64,000 nt of DNA from Curtobacterium sp. MCJR17_020 (GCF_003234365.2 NZ_CP126260.1:3162001-3226000), one strand, 5' to 3'; positions 52,361 through 60,972 are shown, counted from the stretch's first letter. Program-made: numbers and translations. The notes: generated from the letters alone by a model not told the origin.

Positions 52361-52392
52361 ACCCTAGGCTCTCAAAAGTGAAACGATCGTTT
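52361..52392. promoter_or_regulatory. Overlapping divergent promoters and TetR operator
   Basis: TAGGGT (minus, 52366-52361) and TAGGCT (plus, 52365-52370) share two bases, and each ends 6-7 bases before its start codon. The perfect palindrome AAACGATCGTTT (52381-52392) covers the MFS start and the -35 zone of the TetR gene. Confidence 0.65.
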
Positions 52393-53634
52393 TCGTTACG
52401 ACAGTGGGTGTTCCTCGGCAGCGGGCTGGCCCTGATCGCTGCGACGTACGGGCTGGTGCGCCTGGCGTTCGGACTCTTCCTGCCCGACGTCCAACGCGAC
52501 CTCGGCCTGCGCCCGGAAGCCGCCGGGTGGGTCTCCTCGGGCGCCTCGGCGATGTACTGCGTCGGCGCGGTGGTCGGGTTCCTGGCCGCCGCACGCGTCC
52601 CCCGGGTGCTCGTCGCCGCAGCCGCCGGGATCGCCGGGGTCGGCGCGCTCGCGATGGCAGCGGCGCTGGGGCCGTGGTCCTTCGGGATCGCCGCCGTGCT
52701 CGCCTCGACCGGAGCCGGGCTGGCCTCACCGGCCCTCGTGCAGCTCGTGTCGCTGGCGGTGCCGGGGCCCGCGCAGGGAACGGCGCAGGCGGTCGTCAAC
52801 TCGGGGACCGGTCCGGGGCTGGTCGCCGCCGGGGCGCTCGCACTCGTGCTCCTGCCGGACTGGCGGACGGCCTGGGCGTGGTCCGGGGTCTTCGCACTCG
52901 TCGTCGGCGTCGTGCTGCTGGTGGTGTCCCGTGGGAGCGAGTCCGGCGGTGACCGGCCAGCCGCACCGGGGACGGCGTGGTTCGCGGCACACCGACGGGT
53001 CATCGCGCTCGCGCTGCTCTTCGGTGCCGGGTCGGCGGTCGTGTGGACGTACGGCCGCTCCGCGCTGGTCGACGCGGGCGCGCCCGTCGTGGTGTCGGTG
53101 TCGGCGTGGATCGCGCTCGGGGTCGGCGGTGCTGCGGTCGCCGTGACGGCTCGGTGGACGAGCGGACTCCGCGCACGGACGCTCTGGGCGGTGACCGCGG
53201 GCGCCGTGGCAGTGGCCGTCGTCGCACTCGGGCTCGCGCCGCAGTCCACGGCGGTGGCGATGCTGGCGTGTGCGGTGTTCGGCTGGGGCTACACGGCGGC
53301 GACCGGCGCGTTGATCGCCTGGACGACCGAGCTCGACGCTGCACGGTCGTCGGCGGGGACGTCGATGCTCTTCGTCGCGCTGGTGCTCGGGCAGGCCGTG
53401 GGAGCGGCGGCGGCGGGCGTGCTCGTCGGCACGTCGGGCTACGCGGTGACGTTCGTGATCGGGGCGGTCGTCACCGCGGCGAGCGCCGTGCCCGCCGTGG
53501 TCGGCAGGCGCGGAGGCCCTCCGCACGGTGACGCCGCCGTCACAGCAGCGGGCGCAGCTCGATCTTCCGGTTGCACGCCTGCGACGCCTCGTGCGCCACA
53601 CCGAGCGCCGTCTCGGCGTCCGGCAGCTCCATGA
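52378..53634 (+). CDS. MFS transporter (YbfB/CynX-like)
   Basis: 418 residues with about twelve helices ('GLVRLAFGLFLPDVQRDLGL', 'PGPAQGTAQAVVNSGTGPGL', 'AVFGWGYTAATGALIAWTT'). Probably an efflux pump controlled by the divergent TetR. GTG start with a leaderless-type -10. The last 40 residues are Pro/Ala/Arg-rich and lie over the 3' end of the convergent YCII-like gene by 95 bases; the tail may be real or the result of a lost stop. Confidence 0.85.
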   Translation: MKRSFSLRQWVFLGSGLALIAATYGLVRLAFGLFLPDVQRDLGLRPEAAGWVSSGASAMYCVGAVVGFLAAARVPRVLVAAAAGIAGVGALAMAAALGPWSFGIAAVLASTGAGLASPALVQLVSLAVPGPAQGTAQAVVNSGTGPGLVAAGALALVLLPDWRTAWAWSGVFALVVGVVLLVVSRGSESGGDRPAAPGTAWFAAHRRVIALALLFGAGSAVVWTYGRSALVDAGAPVVVSVSAWIALGVGGAAVAVTARWTSGLRARTLWAVTAGAVAVAVVALGLAPQSTAVAMLACAVFGWGYTAATGALIAWTTELDAARSSAGTSMLFVALVLGQAVGAAAAGVLVGTSGYAVTFVIGAVVTAASAVPAVVGRRGGPPHGDAAVTAAGAARSSGCTPATPRAPHRAPSRRPAAP

Positions 53635-53878
53635 CCCAGAACCCCGCGACGAACTCGGCGGTGTCGGCCACCAGTCCGGGCGTGGTGTCCGGACCGCCAC
53701 CGCGGGCGTCGACGACGGTGCCGTCGGCGGGGGCGGACACCCCGGCGGCGAACACGACGGCGTCGCCCAGGCGTTCGTTGAGGGCGTCGACCGCCGCGGC
53801 CTCGGTCTGACTGGCGGACTCCGTGCGACCAGCAGCCTCGGCCTGCCCGTCGTCGATGACGTTGACGAGGAACTGCAT
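53540..53878 (-). CDS. YCII/DGPF-domain protein
   Basis: 112 residues. 'MQFLVNVIDD', 'GRTESASQTEAAAVDALNERL', 'VDARGGGPDTTPGLVADT' and 'EFVAGFWVMELPDAETAL' fit the DGPFAETK/YCII family, which is often encoded next to ECF sigma factors. AGGGGAG precedes the ATG. No sigma factor is adjacent here. Its 3' end overlaps the convergent MFS gene. Confidence 0.82.
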   Translation of the reverse strand: MQFLVNVIDDGQAEAAGRTESASQTEAAAVDALNERLGDAVVFAAGVSAPADGTVVDARGGGPDTTPGLVADTAEFVAGFWVMELPDAETALGVAHEASQACNRKIELRPLL

Positions 53879-53943
53879 GGTGACTCCCCTGCTCGTTGGC
53901 CGGAGGCTACTCCCGCCCGGGGCCACCCGCTAGCGTTCTCTGC

Positions 53944-55218
53944 ATGGGGACGACGGCGGAGTGGTCACGGCTGCCCGTGGGGCGCCGCGAGCACCGCCAG
54001 GACGCCGTGCTCGCCCTGGTGCTCGCCGCCGGCCTGACGATCACCACCGTCCTGTACGGGGCGTCCGGCATCTACGGCGACGACCAGGCGGCCTGGTGGG
54101 TCTCGGCCCTGATGATCATCGCGAACGCCGTCCCGATCGCGTTCCGCCGCCGGTTCCCGATGTCCGCTGCCGTGGTGTCCGCGCTGGCGTTCGCGGCCAC
54201 GCAGCTGCTGCACGTGCCCGAGGTGTTCCTGGTCAACTTCACCCTGTTCATCTCGCTGTACTCCGTCGGTGCGTGGTGCGCCGACCGGGTGCGGGCCGAG
54301 GCGGTCCGGTGGGTCGTCATCGGCGGGATGTTCGCGTGGCTGTTCCTCGCGATCTCGTTCGGCTGGGCGGTACCGAACGCACTGCCCAACGACGAGGGCG
54401 CCCTCATCCCGCCGTACATCGCGTACTCGCTGCTGAACATCGTGATCAACGTCATCTACTTCGGCGCCGCCTGGTACGCGGGCAACCGGGCGTGGGCCTC
54501 GGCCGTCGCCCGGCACCAGCTCGACGAGCGCACCGCGGAGCTGGCAGCCGAACGGGAGCGCAGCGCTGCCCAGGCAGTGACGATCGAGCGCGTCCGGATC
54601 GCCCGCGAACTGCACGACGTCGTCGCCCACCACGTGTCGCTGATGGGCGTGCAGGCCGGCGCCGCCCGACGGGTCATCGACCGTGATCCCGCGCAGGCGA
54701 CGGCGTCGCTCGGCGTGGTGGAGGAGAGCGCGCGCACCGCAGTCGAAGAGCTGCGGCGGATGCTCGGCACCCTGCGGTCGGCGGACGAGCCGGGCGCCGG
54801 CGACCCCGGTGTCGGGGACGGTCCGAGCACCGAGGGCATCGCCCGCATCGGTGAGCTCGCCGAGTCCGCCCGGGTCGCCGGTCACCCGACCGAGTACGTG
54901 GTCGTGGGCGACGAGCGTCCGGTGCCGCCGACGGTCGCCGCCGTGGCGTACCGGATCGTGCAGGAGGCCGTGACGAACGTCCTCAAGCACGCCGGCCCCA
55001 CCGCCCGCGCGGACGTCCGGCTCCGGTACCTCGACGACGGCGTCGAGGTCGAGGTCACCGACGACGGGCACGGCGACCGTGCTGCGCGGAACCCGTCGGG
55101 CAGCGGCCTCGGGCACATCGGCATGCGGGAGCGGGTCGCCGCGGTGGACGGACGGATCGAGATCGGGCCACGCGCCCGGGGAGGCTACCTGGTGCGGGCA
55201 TGGCTGCCGACGACGTGA
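53944..55218 (+). CDS. NarL-system (HisKA_3) sensor histidine kinase
   Basis: 424 residues. Five or six helices in the first 185 residues without a large extracellular domain, a short coiled region, then HisKA_3 with His224 in 'RIARELHDVVAHHVSLMGVQ'. ATPase motifs: 'VQEAVTNVLKHAG', 'DDGHGDRAARNPSGSGLGHIGM'. TAGCGT (53931-53936) ends 7 bases before the ATG. The stop overlaps the response regulator start. Confidence 0.92.
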   Translation: MGTTAEWSRLPVGRREHRQDAVLALVLAAGLTITTVLYGASGIYGDDQAAWWVSALMIIANAVPIAFRRRFPMSAAVVSALAFAATQLLHVPEVFLVNFTLFISLYSVGAWCADRVRAEAVRWVVIGGMFAWLFLAISFGWAVPNALPNDEGALIPPYIAYSLLNIVINVIYFGAAWYAGNRAWASAVARHQLDERTAELAAERERSAAQAVTIERVRIARELHDVVAHHVSLMGVQAGAARRVIDRDPAQATASLGVVEESARTAVEELRRMLGTLRSADEPGAGDPGVGDGPSTEGIARIGELAESARVAGHPTEYVVVGDERPVPPTVAAVAYRIVQEAVTNVLKHAGPTARADVRLRYLDDGVEVEVTDDGHGDRAARNPSGSGLGHIGMRERVAAVDGRIEIGPRARGGYLVRAWLPTT

Positions 55219-55904
55219 ACGAGACGAACGACCCGAACGGCGCGACCGACCTGACGATCGTGCTCGCGGACGACCAGGAGCTGGTGCGGGCCGGGTTCCG
55301 CGTGATCCTGGAGTCCGAGCCGGGGTTCCGGGTGATCGGCGAGGCGCCCGACGGAGCCCGTGCGGTCGAGGCCGTCCGGACCCTGCGCCCCGACGTGGTG
55401 TGCCTCGACGTGCAGATGCCCGGCGTCGACGGACTCGAGGCCGCACGGCGGATCGCAGCGTTGCCGGACCCGCCGGCGGTGCTCATCCTGACGACGTTCG
55501 ACAGCGACGACGCGCTGTTCCAGGCGCTCGAGGCGGGTGCCAGTGGCTTCCTGCTGAAGAACGCCTCCCCCGAACGGCTGATCGACGCCGTCCGGACCGT
55601 CGCGGCCGGGGACGCCTTGCTCGCACCCGACGTCACGCGGCGGGTGATCAGCCGGGCGACGGCCGCACCGGTGGCGAGCGCGCGGACCGCGGACGGCGCG
55701 CTCGCAGCAGCCGGGCTCACCGAGCGCGAGACCGAGGTGCTCCGACTGCTTGCCCGAGGCCTCAGCAACGCCGAGATCGCCGCCGAGCTGTACGTCGGTG
55801 ACGCCACCGTGAAGACCCACGTGTCGAACGTGCTGCAGAAGCTCGTGCTGCGCGACCGCATCCAGGCCGTCGTCTGGGCGTTCGAGCACGGCGTCGCCGG
55901 CTGA
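55200..55904 (+). CDS. NarL/LuxR-type response regulator
   Basis: 234 residues. Receiver with Asp70 in 'VVCLDVQMPGVDG' and Lys in 'GFLLKNASPE'; LuxR HTH at about 172-228 ('LTERETEVLRLLARGLSNAEIAAEL'). The start is ATG 55200, overlapping the kinase by 19 bases; GTG 55215 would give the GTGA coupling common here. The ABC exporter downstream is a plausible target, as in other NarL-type/ABC pairs. Confidence 0.92.
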   Translation: MAADDVNETNDPNGATDLTIVLADDQELVRAGFRVILESEPGFRVIGEAPDGARAVEAVRTLRPDVVCLDVQMPGVDGLEAARRIAALPDPPAVLILTTFDSDDALFQALEAGASGFLLKNASPERLIDAVRTVAAGDALLAPDVTRRVISRATAAPVASARTADGALAAAGLTERETEVLRLLARGLSNAEIAAELYVGDATVKTHVSNVLQKLVLRDRIQAVVWAFEHGVAG

Positions 55905-56234
55905 CCGAGCCCGACTCGCCGACCGGCCGCCGCGAAGTCCGACGTTCCACGAGACGTTCGACGCGTGGAACGTCGGAAGATGCACACGCATTACGTGCGG
56001 GTGCATGTTCCGACAGAACGCGAGACGTTCGACGCGTGGAACGTCGGAAGATGCACACGCATCCGGCCTGGAGGCCCGTCGCGGCACCTCGGGACGACGC
56101 CGCCCGCCCGCCCGCTCCCCCGCGCGGTGGAGTCGACCACCCACCCAAGTCCCGCCGGACGGCGGAGGCGACCCGTGCCTCCCGACCAATAGCGTCGACG
56201 CAGGCGGCGCGGGCCGTCGCGAGAGGGGTACGAC
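55905..56234. other. 330-base non-coding region with repeats and the ABC promoter
   Basis: Holds the 42-base direct repeats at 55950 and 56021, a GGAGGCCCG fragment at about 56070, a TAGCGT (56190-56195) as a possible -10, and GAGAGGGG before the ABC gene. I find no convincing gene in it. Confidence 0.6.
55938..56062. repeat. Two 42-base perfect direct repeats with hairpins
   Basis: Identical 42-base units at 55950-55991 and 56021-56062 (start CGAGACGTTCGACGCGTGG), 29 bases apart. A 13-base stem TCCGACGTTCCAC / GTGGAACGTCGGA (55938-55950 / 55965-55977) and a near-perfect stem ATGCACACGCA / TGCGGGTGCAT bridge the first copy and the gap. Confidence 0.85.
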
Positions 56235-57116
56235 ATGCTCACCATCGAAGGGGTGACCAAGCACTTCGGCGACCGCCGGGTGCTCGACGACGTGGGGTTC
56301 ACGGTCGGCAACGGCCGCCTCACCGGGTTCGTCGGCGGCAACGGCGCCGGCAAGACGACCACCATGCGCATCATGCTCGGCGTGCTGCAGGCCGACGCGG
56401 GATCCGTCTCGATCGACGGCACCGCGGTCCGGCCCGCCGACCGCCGCCGCTTCGGCTACATGCCCGAGGAACGCGGGCTGTACCCGAAGATGCCGGTGGC
56501 CGAGCAGATCACCTACCTGGCACGGTTGCACGGCGTCGACAAGCGCGCGGCGACCACGCGGACCACCGAGCTGCTCGAACGGCTCGAGCTGACCGGCCAC
56601 GCCGACGACGCCGTCGAGAAGCTGTCGCTCGGCAACCAGCAGCGGGTGCAGATCGCCGCGGCCCTCGCCCACGACCCCGAGGTGCTGGTGCTCGACGAGC
56701 CGTTCTCGGGCCTCGACCCGATGGCGGTCGACACGGTGCTCGGTGTCCTGCGCGAGACCGCGGCCCGGGGCGTCCCGGTGCTGTTCTCGAGCCACCAGCT
56801 GGACGTCGTCGAGCGGCTCTGCGACGACGTCGTCGTGATCGCAGGCGGCACCATCCGTGCCGCCGGCCCGCAGGACGAACTCCGCAAGCAGGCCGGCCCC
56901 GCCGCCTGGGAGCTGCTCGTCGACGGTGACGTCGCCTGGCTCCGCGACGAGCCCGGCGTGACGGTCCGCGAATTCGACGGCGGTTACGCCGTCTTCGAGG
57001 CCGACCCGTCCACCGCCCAACACGTCCTGCAGCGGGCCGTCCAGCACGGCACCGTCGGCTCGTTCGCCCCGCGGGTCCCGCGGCTCAGCGAGGTCTTCCG
57101 GGAGGTCATCCGATGA
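56235..57116 (+). CDS. NatA-like ABC transporter ATPase
   Basis: 293 residues. Walker A 'GGNGAGKTT', Q loop, signature 'LSLGNQQRVQIAAAL', Walker B 'VLVLDEPFSGLD' and H loop 'SSHQLD'. Residues after about 230 form the extra domain of Na+/drug exporters of the NatA type. It overlaps the permease gene by 4 bases (ATGA). Confidence 0.92.
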   Translation: MLTIEGVTKHFGDRRVLDDVGFTVGNGRLTGFVGGNGAGKTTTMRIMLGVLQADAGSVSIDGTAVRPADRRRFGYMPEERGLYPKMPVAEQITYLARLHGVDKRAATTRTTELLERLELTGHADDAVEKLSLGNQQRVQIAAALAHDPEVLVLDEPFSGLDPMAVDTVLGVLRETAARGVPVLFSSHQLDVVERLCDDVVVIAGGTIRAAGPQDELRKQAGPAAWELLVDGDVAWLRDEPGVTVREFDGGYAVFEADPSTAQHVLQRAVQHGTVGSFAPRVPRLSEVFREVIR

Positions 57117-58189
57117 ACGACTCCTTCGTGCAGGCCGTGCGGCTCGTCTCCGCACGCGAGATCCAGGCACGCATCCGCAGCAAGGCCTTCGTGGTCTCCG
57201 CCCTCATCCTGATCGGCATGGTCGTCGCGTCCATCGTGGTCGGCGGCATCGTCGGCAAGGCCACCGCCGACGACACCACGCCGGTCGCCGTGGTCGACGG
57301 TGTCTCCCTGCCCACCACCGCGGGCCTCGACGTCACCGACTCCACCTCGGTGGCGGACGCCGAACGGCTCGTGCAGAACGGCGACGTCGACGCGGCGATC
57401 GTGCCGTCCGACGACCCGCTCGGCTACAAGGTCGTCGGCCTCGACGAAGCCCCGACCGACGTCGTCTCCGCGCTGAGCGTCACACCGCGGATCGAGCTGC
57501 TCGACCCGGACGCGCTGCCCGGCGGACTCGTCTACCTCATCGCCATCGCGTTCGGCGTCGTGTACTTCGCCTCGGCCGTGACCTTCGGCCAGTCCATCGC
57601 GCAGAGCGTGGTCGAGGAGAAGTCGACCAGGGTCGTCGAGATCCTGATGTCCGCGATCTCGGCCAGGGCGCTGCTCGCCGGCAAGGTCCTCGGCAACAGC
57701 GTGATGGCGTTCGCGCAGATCGTCGCCGTGGCCATCGCCGCGGTCGTCACCCTGGCGGTGACCGGGCAGGACAACATGTTCTCGATGCTCGGCCCGAGCA
57801 TCCTGTGGTTCGTCGGGTTCTTCGCCGTCGGCTTCGTGCTCATCGCGTCGCTGTTCGCCGCGGCGGCCGTGCTCGTGTCGCGTCAGGAGGACGTCGGCAG
57901 CGTCACCACGCCGGTGATGATGCTCGTGATGATCCCGTACATCCTGATCATCGTCGCGTACAACAACCCGACGGTGCTCGGCATCATGTCGTACGTGCCG
58001 TTCAGTGCACCGATCGGCATGCCGATGCGGATCTTCCTCGGCACGGCCGAGTGGTGGGAGCCGATCCTGTCGCTCCTGATCGTGGTCGCCGCGGTGGTCG
58101 TGGTCGTGCTGGTGGGCGCGCGCGTCTACGAGAACGCGCTGCTGCGGACGGGCAGTCGCGTGAAGCTGACGGAGGCGCTGCGCGGCTGA
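57113..58189 (+). CDS. NatB-like ABC transporter permease
   Basis: 358 residues. One N-terminal helix, a large outer domain (about 50-130), then five or six helices ('LVYLIAIAFGVVYFASAVTF', 'SIAQSVVEEKSTRVVEIL' motif). The 'VVEEKSTRVVEI' segment is the hallmark of ABC-2 NatB permeases. With the ATPase it forms an exporter of ions, peptides or antibiotics. Confidence 0.9.
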   Translation: MNDSFVQAVRLVSAREIQARIRSKAFVVSALILIGMVVASIVVGGIVGKATADDTTPVAVVDGVSLPTTAGLDVTDSTSVADAERLVQNGDVDAAIVPSDDPLGYKVVGLDEAPTDVVSALSVTPRIELLDPDALPGGLVYLIAIAFGVVYFASAVTFGQSIAQSVVEEKSTRVVEILMSAISARALLAGKVLGNSVMAFAQIVAVAIAAVVTLAVTGQDNMFSMLGPSILWFVGFFAVGFVLIASLFAAAAVLVSRQEDVGSVTTPVMMLVMIPYILIIVAYNNPTVLGIMSYVPFSAPIGMPMRIFLGTAEWWEPILSLLIVVAAVVVVVLVGARVYENALLRTGSRVKLTEALRG

Positions 58190-58214
58190 CGCCGCCGGCC
58201 CGGCAGATCGGACG

Positions 58215-58262
58215 GGAGGCCCGGATCACGTGAGCAGATCGGCTCACGTGATCCGGGCCTCC
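58215..58262. terminator. Bidirectional terminator, GGAGGCCCG family
   Basis: Perfect 21-base stem (58215-58235 / 58242-58262) around AGATCG, between the convergent ABC permease and XRE genes. Confidence 0.87.
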
Positions 58263-58267
58263 TGTCG

Positions 58268-58498
58268 TCAGTCCGCGCGCACCGAGAAAACGTCGCCCGG
58301 CTGGCACCCGAGCTCCTGGCAGAGCCGGGTGAGCGTGGAGAACCGGATCGCGCGTGCCCGGTTGTTCTTCAGCACCGACAGGTTCACCACGGTCACCCCG
58401 ACCCGGTCGGCGAGCTCGGTCAGCGTCGTGCCCCGAGCGGCGAGCAGCTCGTCGAGGTGGCAGACGACCGCGTGACCGTCCTCCTGTTCCGGGGGCAT
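58268..58498 (-). CDS. Small XRE-type HTH regulator (YozG-like)
   Basis: 76 residues consisting almost only of a helix-turn-helix ('TLTELADRVGVTVVNLSVLKN', 'RFSTLTRLCQELGCQPGDVF'). It overlaps the DUF2975 stop (ATGA) and so is co-translated with it, a pairing also known from Bacillus YoaS/YozG. Confidence 0.88.
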   Translation of the reverse strand: MPPEQEDGHAVVCHLDELLAARGTTLTELADRVGVTVVNLSVLKNNRARAIRFSTLTRLCQELGCQPGDVFSVRAD

Positions 58499-59109
58499 CA
58501 GACCAGCCCGGACTGGTCGCGCACCATCCGCTGCGAGGCGGTCAGGGCGAACCGGAAGCAGATGACGACGAGCAGGCCGAGGTACACCGGCACGAACTGG
58601 TGGTCGACGTCGGGCGTCGGCAGGCGCCCGTCCCAGCCGAGCCCCGACACCACCCAGTTCCACCCCATCCGGCGGACGAACTGGGGCACGAACCCGGCCA
58701 CCAGCACCGCGGCCGCGAGCCAGTCAAGGATGCGGGTCGTCGATCGGTCGAACAGCCCACCGCGCGAGATCTTCCACGCCACCGCCGCCACGAGGGCGAT
58801 GAGCGCACTGACGAACAGGACCTCGAGCGCGTCACCGACCCGGATGTACCCGATCGCCCCGGTCGGCACGTCCGCGATCGGGGCCCGGAGCACGAGGTGT
58901 TCGGCGGTGACGGTCACACCACCGGGCGGCTGCGGGACCTCGCTCGTCGCGGTCATCCGGACGGGCACCGACACCGTCCCGGAGCTGAGCGAGCGGACGA
59001 GCAGGTCGACGTACCGCCAGACGACGAGCGCGATGCCGATCACGCAGCAGGCGACGTAGGCGAGGTAGGAGTTCCGTCCGCGGGGCGGTTCGTACACGGG
59101 TGCGGTCAT
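58498..59109 (-). CDS. DUF2975 membrane protein
   Basis: 203 residues with four helices ('YLAYVACCVIGIALVVWRYV', 'LEVLFVSALIALVAAVAW', 'RILDWLAAAVLVAGFVPQFV', 'FVPVYLGLLVVICFRFAL') and one extracellular domain of about 60 residues. It may sense the membrane and work with the XRE protein encoded next. The promoter region is AT-rich with dyads. Confidence 0.85.
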   Translation of the reverse strand: MTAPVYEPPRGRNSYLAYVACCVIGIALVVWRYVDLLVRSLSSGTVSVPVRMTATSEVPQPPGGVTVTAEHLVLRAPIADVPTGAIGYIRVGDALEVLFVSALIALVAAVAWKISRGGLFDRSTTRILDWLAAAVLVAGFVPQFVRRMGWNWVVSGLGWDGRLPTPDVDHQFVPVYLGLLVVICFRFALTASQRMVRDQSGLV

Positions 59110-59123
59110 GGCGTCTTCCCTTG

Positions 59124-59151
59124 TCGATCATCGATACCATCGAATTTCGAT
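59124..59151. promoter_or_regulatory. Operator-like dyads before DUF2975/XRE
   Basis: TCGAT-C-ATCGA (59124-59134) and ATCGAA-T-TTCGAT (59139-59151), each with a one-base centre, in an AT-rich stretch rich in CGATA. Candidate autoregulatory sites for the small XRE protein. Confidence 0.55.
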
Positions 59152-59202
59152 ACAACGATAAACGATGGGTCGGACCGGTGCAAGACCCCGTCCCGCTCCG
59201 AC

Positions 59203-60234
59203 CTACAGCAGGCCGAAGACCGCCTGCGCGCCGAGGCTCGTGCCCGCCACGAGCACCCAGAGAGCGATGCCGAGCAGCATCGGACGGAAGCCGGCACGTC
59301 GCAGCGCCGCGAAGTCCGTCGAGCACCCGATCGCCGCCAGGGCCACCGTGATGAGGAACGACGCCGCGGTCGAGAACTCCGGGGCAGCGTCAGCCGGCAG
59401 CACCCCGACGGTCCGGAGCAGCACCACCACGAGGAACCCGATCAGGAACCACGGGACCAACCGGAACACGCGGAACCCGCTGCGCGACCCCGTGTCCGGC
59501 GCGAGCTGCTCGCGGGAGGCGCGTCGGGCCTCCAGTCCGGCCAGCCCGATGACGATGGGGATGATCATCAGGGTCCGCACCAGCTTCACGACGACCGCCG
59601 TGTCGGTCGCCTGGCGACCGTAGACCGTCGCGGTGGCGACGACGGACGACGTGTCGTTCACCGCCGTCCCCGCGAACACGCCGAAGGCGTGCTGGCTGAG
59701 CCCGACGGCGTGGCCGAGCAGGGGGAAGGCGAACACCGCGGCGATGTTGCAGAGGAAGATCGTCGACATCGCGTAGGCGACGTCCGCGCTGACCGCACCG
59801 ATGACGGGCGTGACGGCCGCGATCGCGGACGCACCGCAGATCCCGGTCCCCACGCCGATCAGGGTGCGGAGGGCGCTCGACACCCGCAGCAGACGGCCGA
59901 TCCCCCAGGCGGCACCGAGGCACACCACGAGGGTCGTCAGCATGACCGGCAGGGTCTCGCCGCCGATGCGCAGGACCTCGCCGATCGACAGCTGCGCGCC
60001 GAGCAGGACCACCGCGAACTGCAGCACACGGCTCGACGAGAACTTGACGCCGGGAGCGAGCACGGCGAGGGTGCCGCCGGTCCGGCGACGGACGAGCCAA
60101 CCGAGCACCGCGCCGATCAGGACGGCGGGGACGGGCCCGCCCACGACCGGGACGACCGATGCGATCAGGGTCGCGACGAGGCCGATCGCGACGGCGACGG
60201 CGACACCGGGAGCGGCGGTGCGGGCGAACTGCAT
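59203..60234 (-). CDS. YeiH-type (UPF0324) putative sulfate exporter
   Basis: 343 residues, about ten helices. UPF0324 signatures: 'VLAPGVKFSSSRVLQFAVVLLG', 'GVGTGICGASAIAAVTPVIGA', 'HAFGVFAGTAVNDTSSVVATA' and 'AAIGCSTDF'. Proteins of this family are thought to export sulfate or related anions. It is convergent with nothing and divergent from the gene at 60292. Confidence 0.9.
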   Translation of the reverse strand: MQFARTAAPGVAVAVAIGLVATLIASVVPVVGGPVPAVLIGAVLGWLVRRRTGGTLAVLAPGVKFSSSRVLQFAVVLLGAQLSIGEVLRIGGETLPVMLTTLVVCLGAAWGIGRLLRVSSALRTLIGVGTGICGASAIAAVTPVIGAVSADVAYAMSTIFLCNIAAVFAFPLLGHAVGLSQHAFGVFAGTAVNDTSSVVATATVYGRQATDTAVVVKLVRTLMIIPIVIGLAGLEARRASREQLAPDTGSRSGFRVFRLVPWFLIGFLVVVLLRTVGVLPADAAPEFSTAASFLITVALAAIGCSTDFAALRRAGFRPMLLGIALWVLVAGTSLGAQAVFGLL

Positions 60235-60291
60235 GGGAACAGCATCTCGTGCTCGCGGCCGTGGTGCGGTCCAGCCGGGCAGGATGGTGCG

Positions 60292-60957
60292 GTGGAGTAC
60301 TCGGGCGAGCGGTGGGTGCAGCGGCTGCGTGACGGGGAGACACCGAAGCGGTGGCCGTTCCTGGTCGGCCTCGCGATCGTCACGGTGGCCGGTGGGATCG
60401 GGGTGTACTTCTCGGCGACCCACCTCGACGGCATCCTGCACTCGGACGCCCGACGCCCGTTCGCCGTGCCGTTGTTCTCGGTGCTGCTGCTCGGGTTCGG
60501 GCCCGTGGCCGCGGTGCTGTCCTGGTTGCGCGGGCGGCGCGACCGCGTGGTGCTGGACCGGATCCGCCGGAACGGGACCACGACGCGCTTCCACCTGCCC
60601 GTCCTCCGCACGGGCCCGTACGCCGCCGACGACTTCCCGGACCCGAGGCCGGAGCTGTGGACGGTCGACGCGGCGGGCCTCCACGCGTGGTCACCCGAGC
60701 GCGACGAGCCCGTGTTCGACCTGGTGTGGGACGACGTCAGGACGATCGAGCTGGCCTCGACGGACGTCCGCGGACAACGCACCGACACCGGCATCTGGAT
60801 CGTCACCGAGGCGGTGGGCCGGTTCGTGCTGCTGCCGCGCGCAGTCATCGGGCGGCCGTTCGGCGCGAGCGTGACGAAGATCCACATCCTGATGCAGGTG
60901 CTCCGGTCGCTGCGGCGGGAGTTCGATCCGCACCACGGAGCGCGCGAGCGCCGCTGA
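60292..60957 (+). CDS. Membrane protein of unknown function
   Basis: 221 residues from a GTG with CAGGAT (60280-60285) ending 6 bases upstream. Helices at about 24-42 and 60-80 are followed by a soluble domain of about 140 residues with 'LWTVDAAGLHAWSPERDEP' and 'LVWDDVRTIELAS', a pattern like a PH-type (bPH) fold. Function unknown. Confidence 0.65.
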   Translation: MEYSGERWVQRLRDGETPKRWPFLVGLAIVTVAGGIGVYFSATHLDGILHSDARRPFAVPLFSVLLLGFGPVAAVLSWLRGRRDRVVLDRIRRNGTTTRFHLPVLRTGPYAADDFPDPRPELWTVDAAGLHAWSPERDEPVFDLVWDDVRTIELASTDVRGQRTDTGIWIVTEAVGRFVLLPRAVIGRPFGASVTKIHILMQVLRSLRREFDPHHGARERR

Positions 60958-60972
60958 GCCACCGACGCCGGG

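Noticed and set aside
55950..56062. The 42-base repeats as a CRISPR array
   Set aside because: Only two copies, no cas genes, the repeat forms hairpins with flanking DNA, and the lone spacer is itself part of a stem.
58354..60291. Plus-strand frame in front of the gene at 60292
   Set aside because: It covers the minus-strand XRE, DUF2975 and YeiH genes and has low-complexity composition; only the part from GTG 60292 looks coding.
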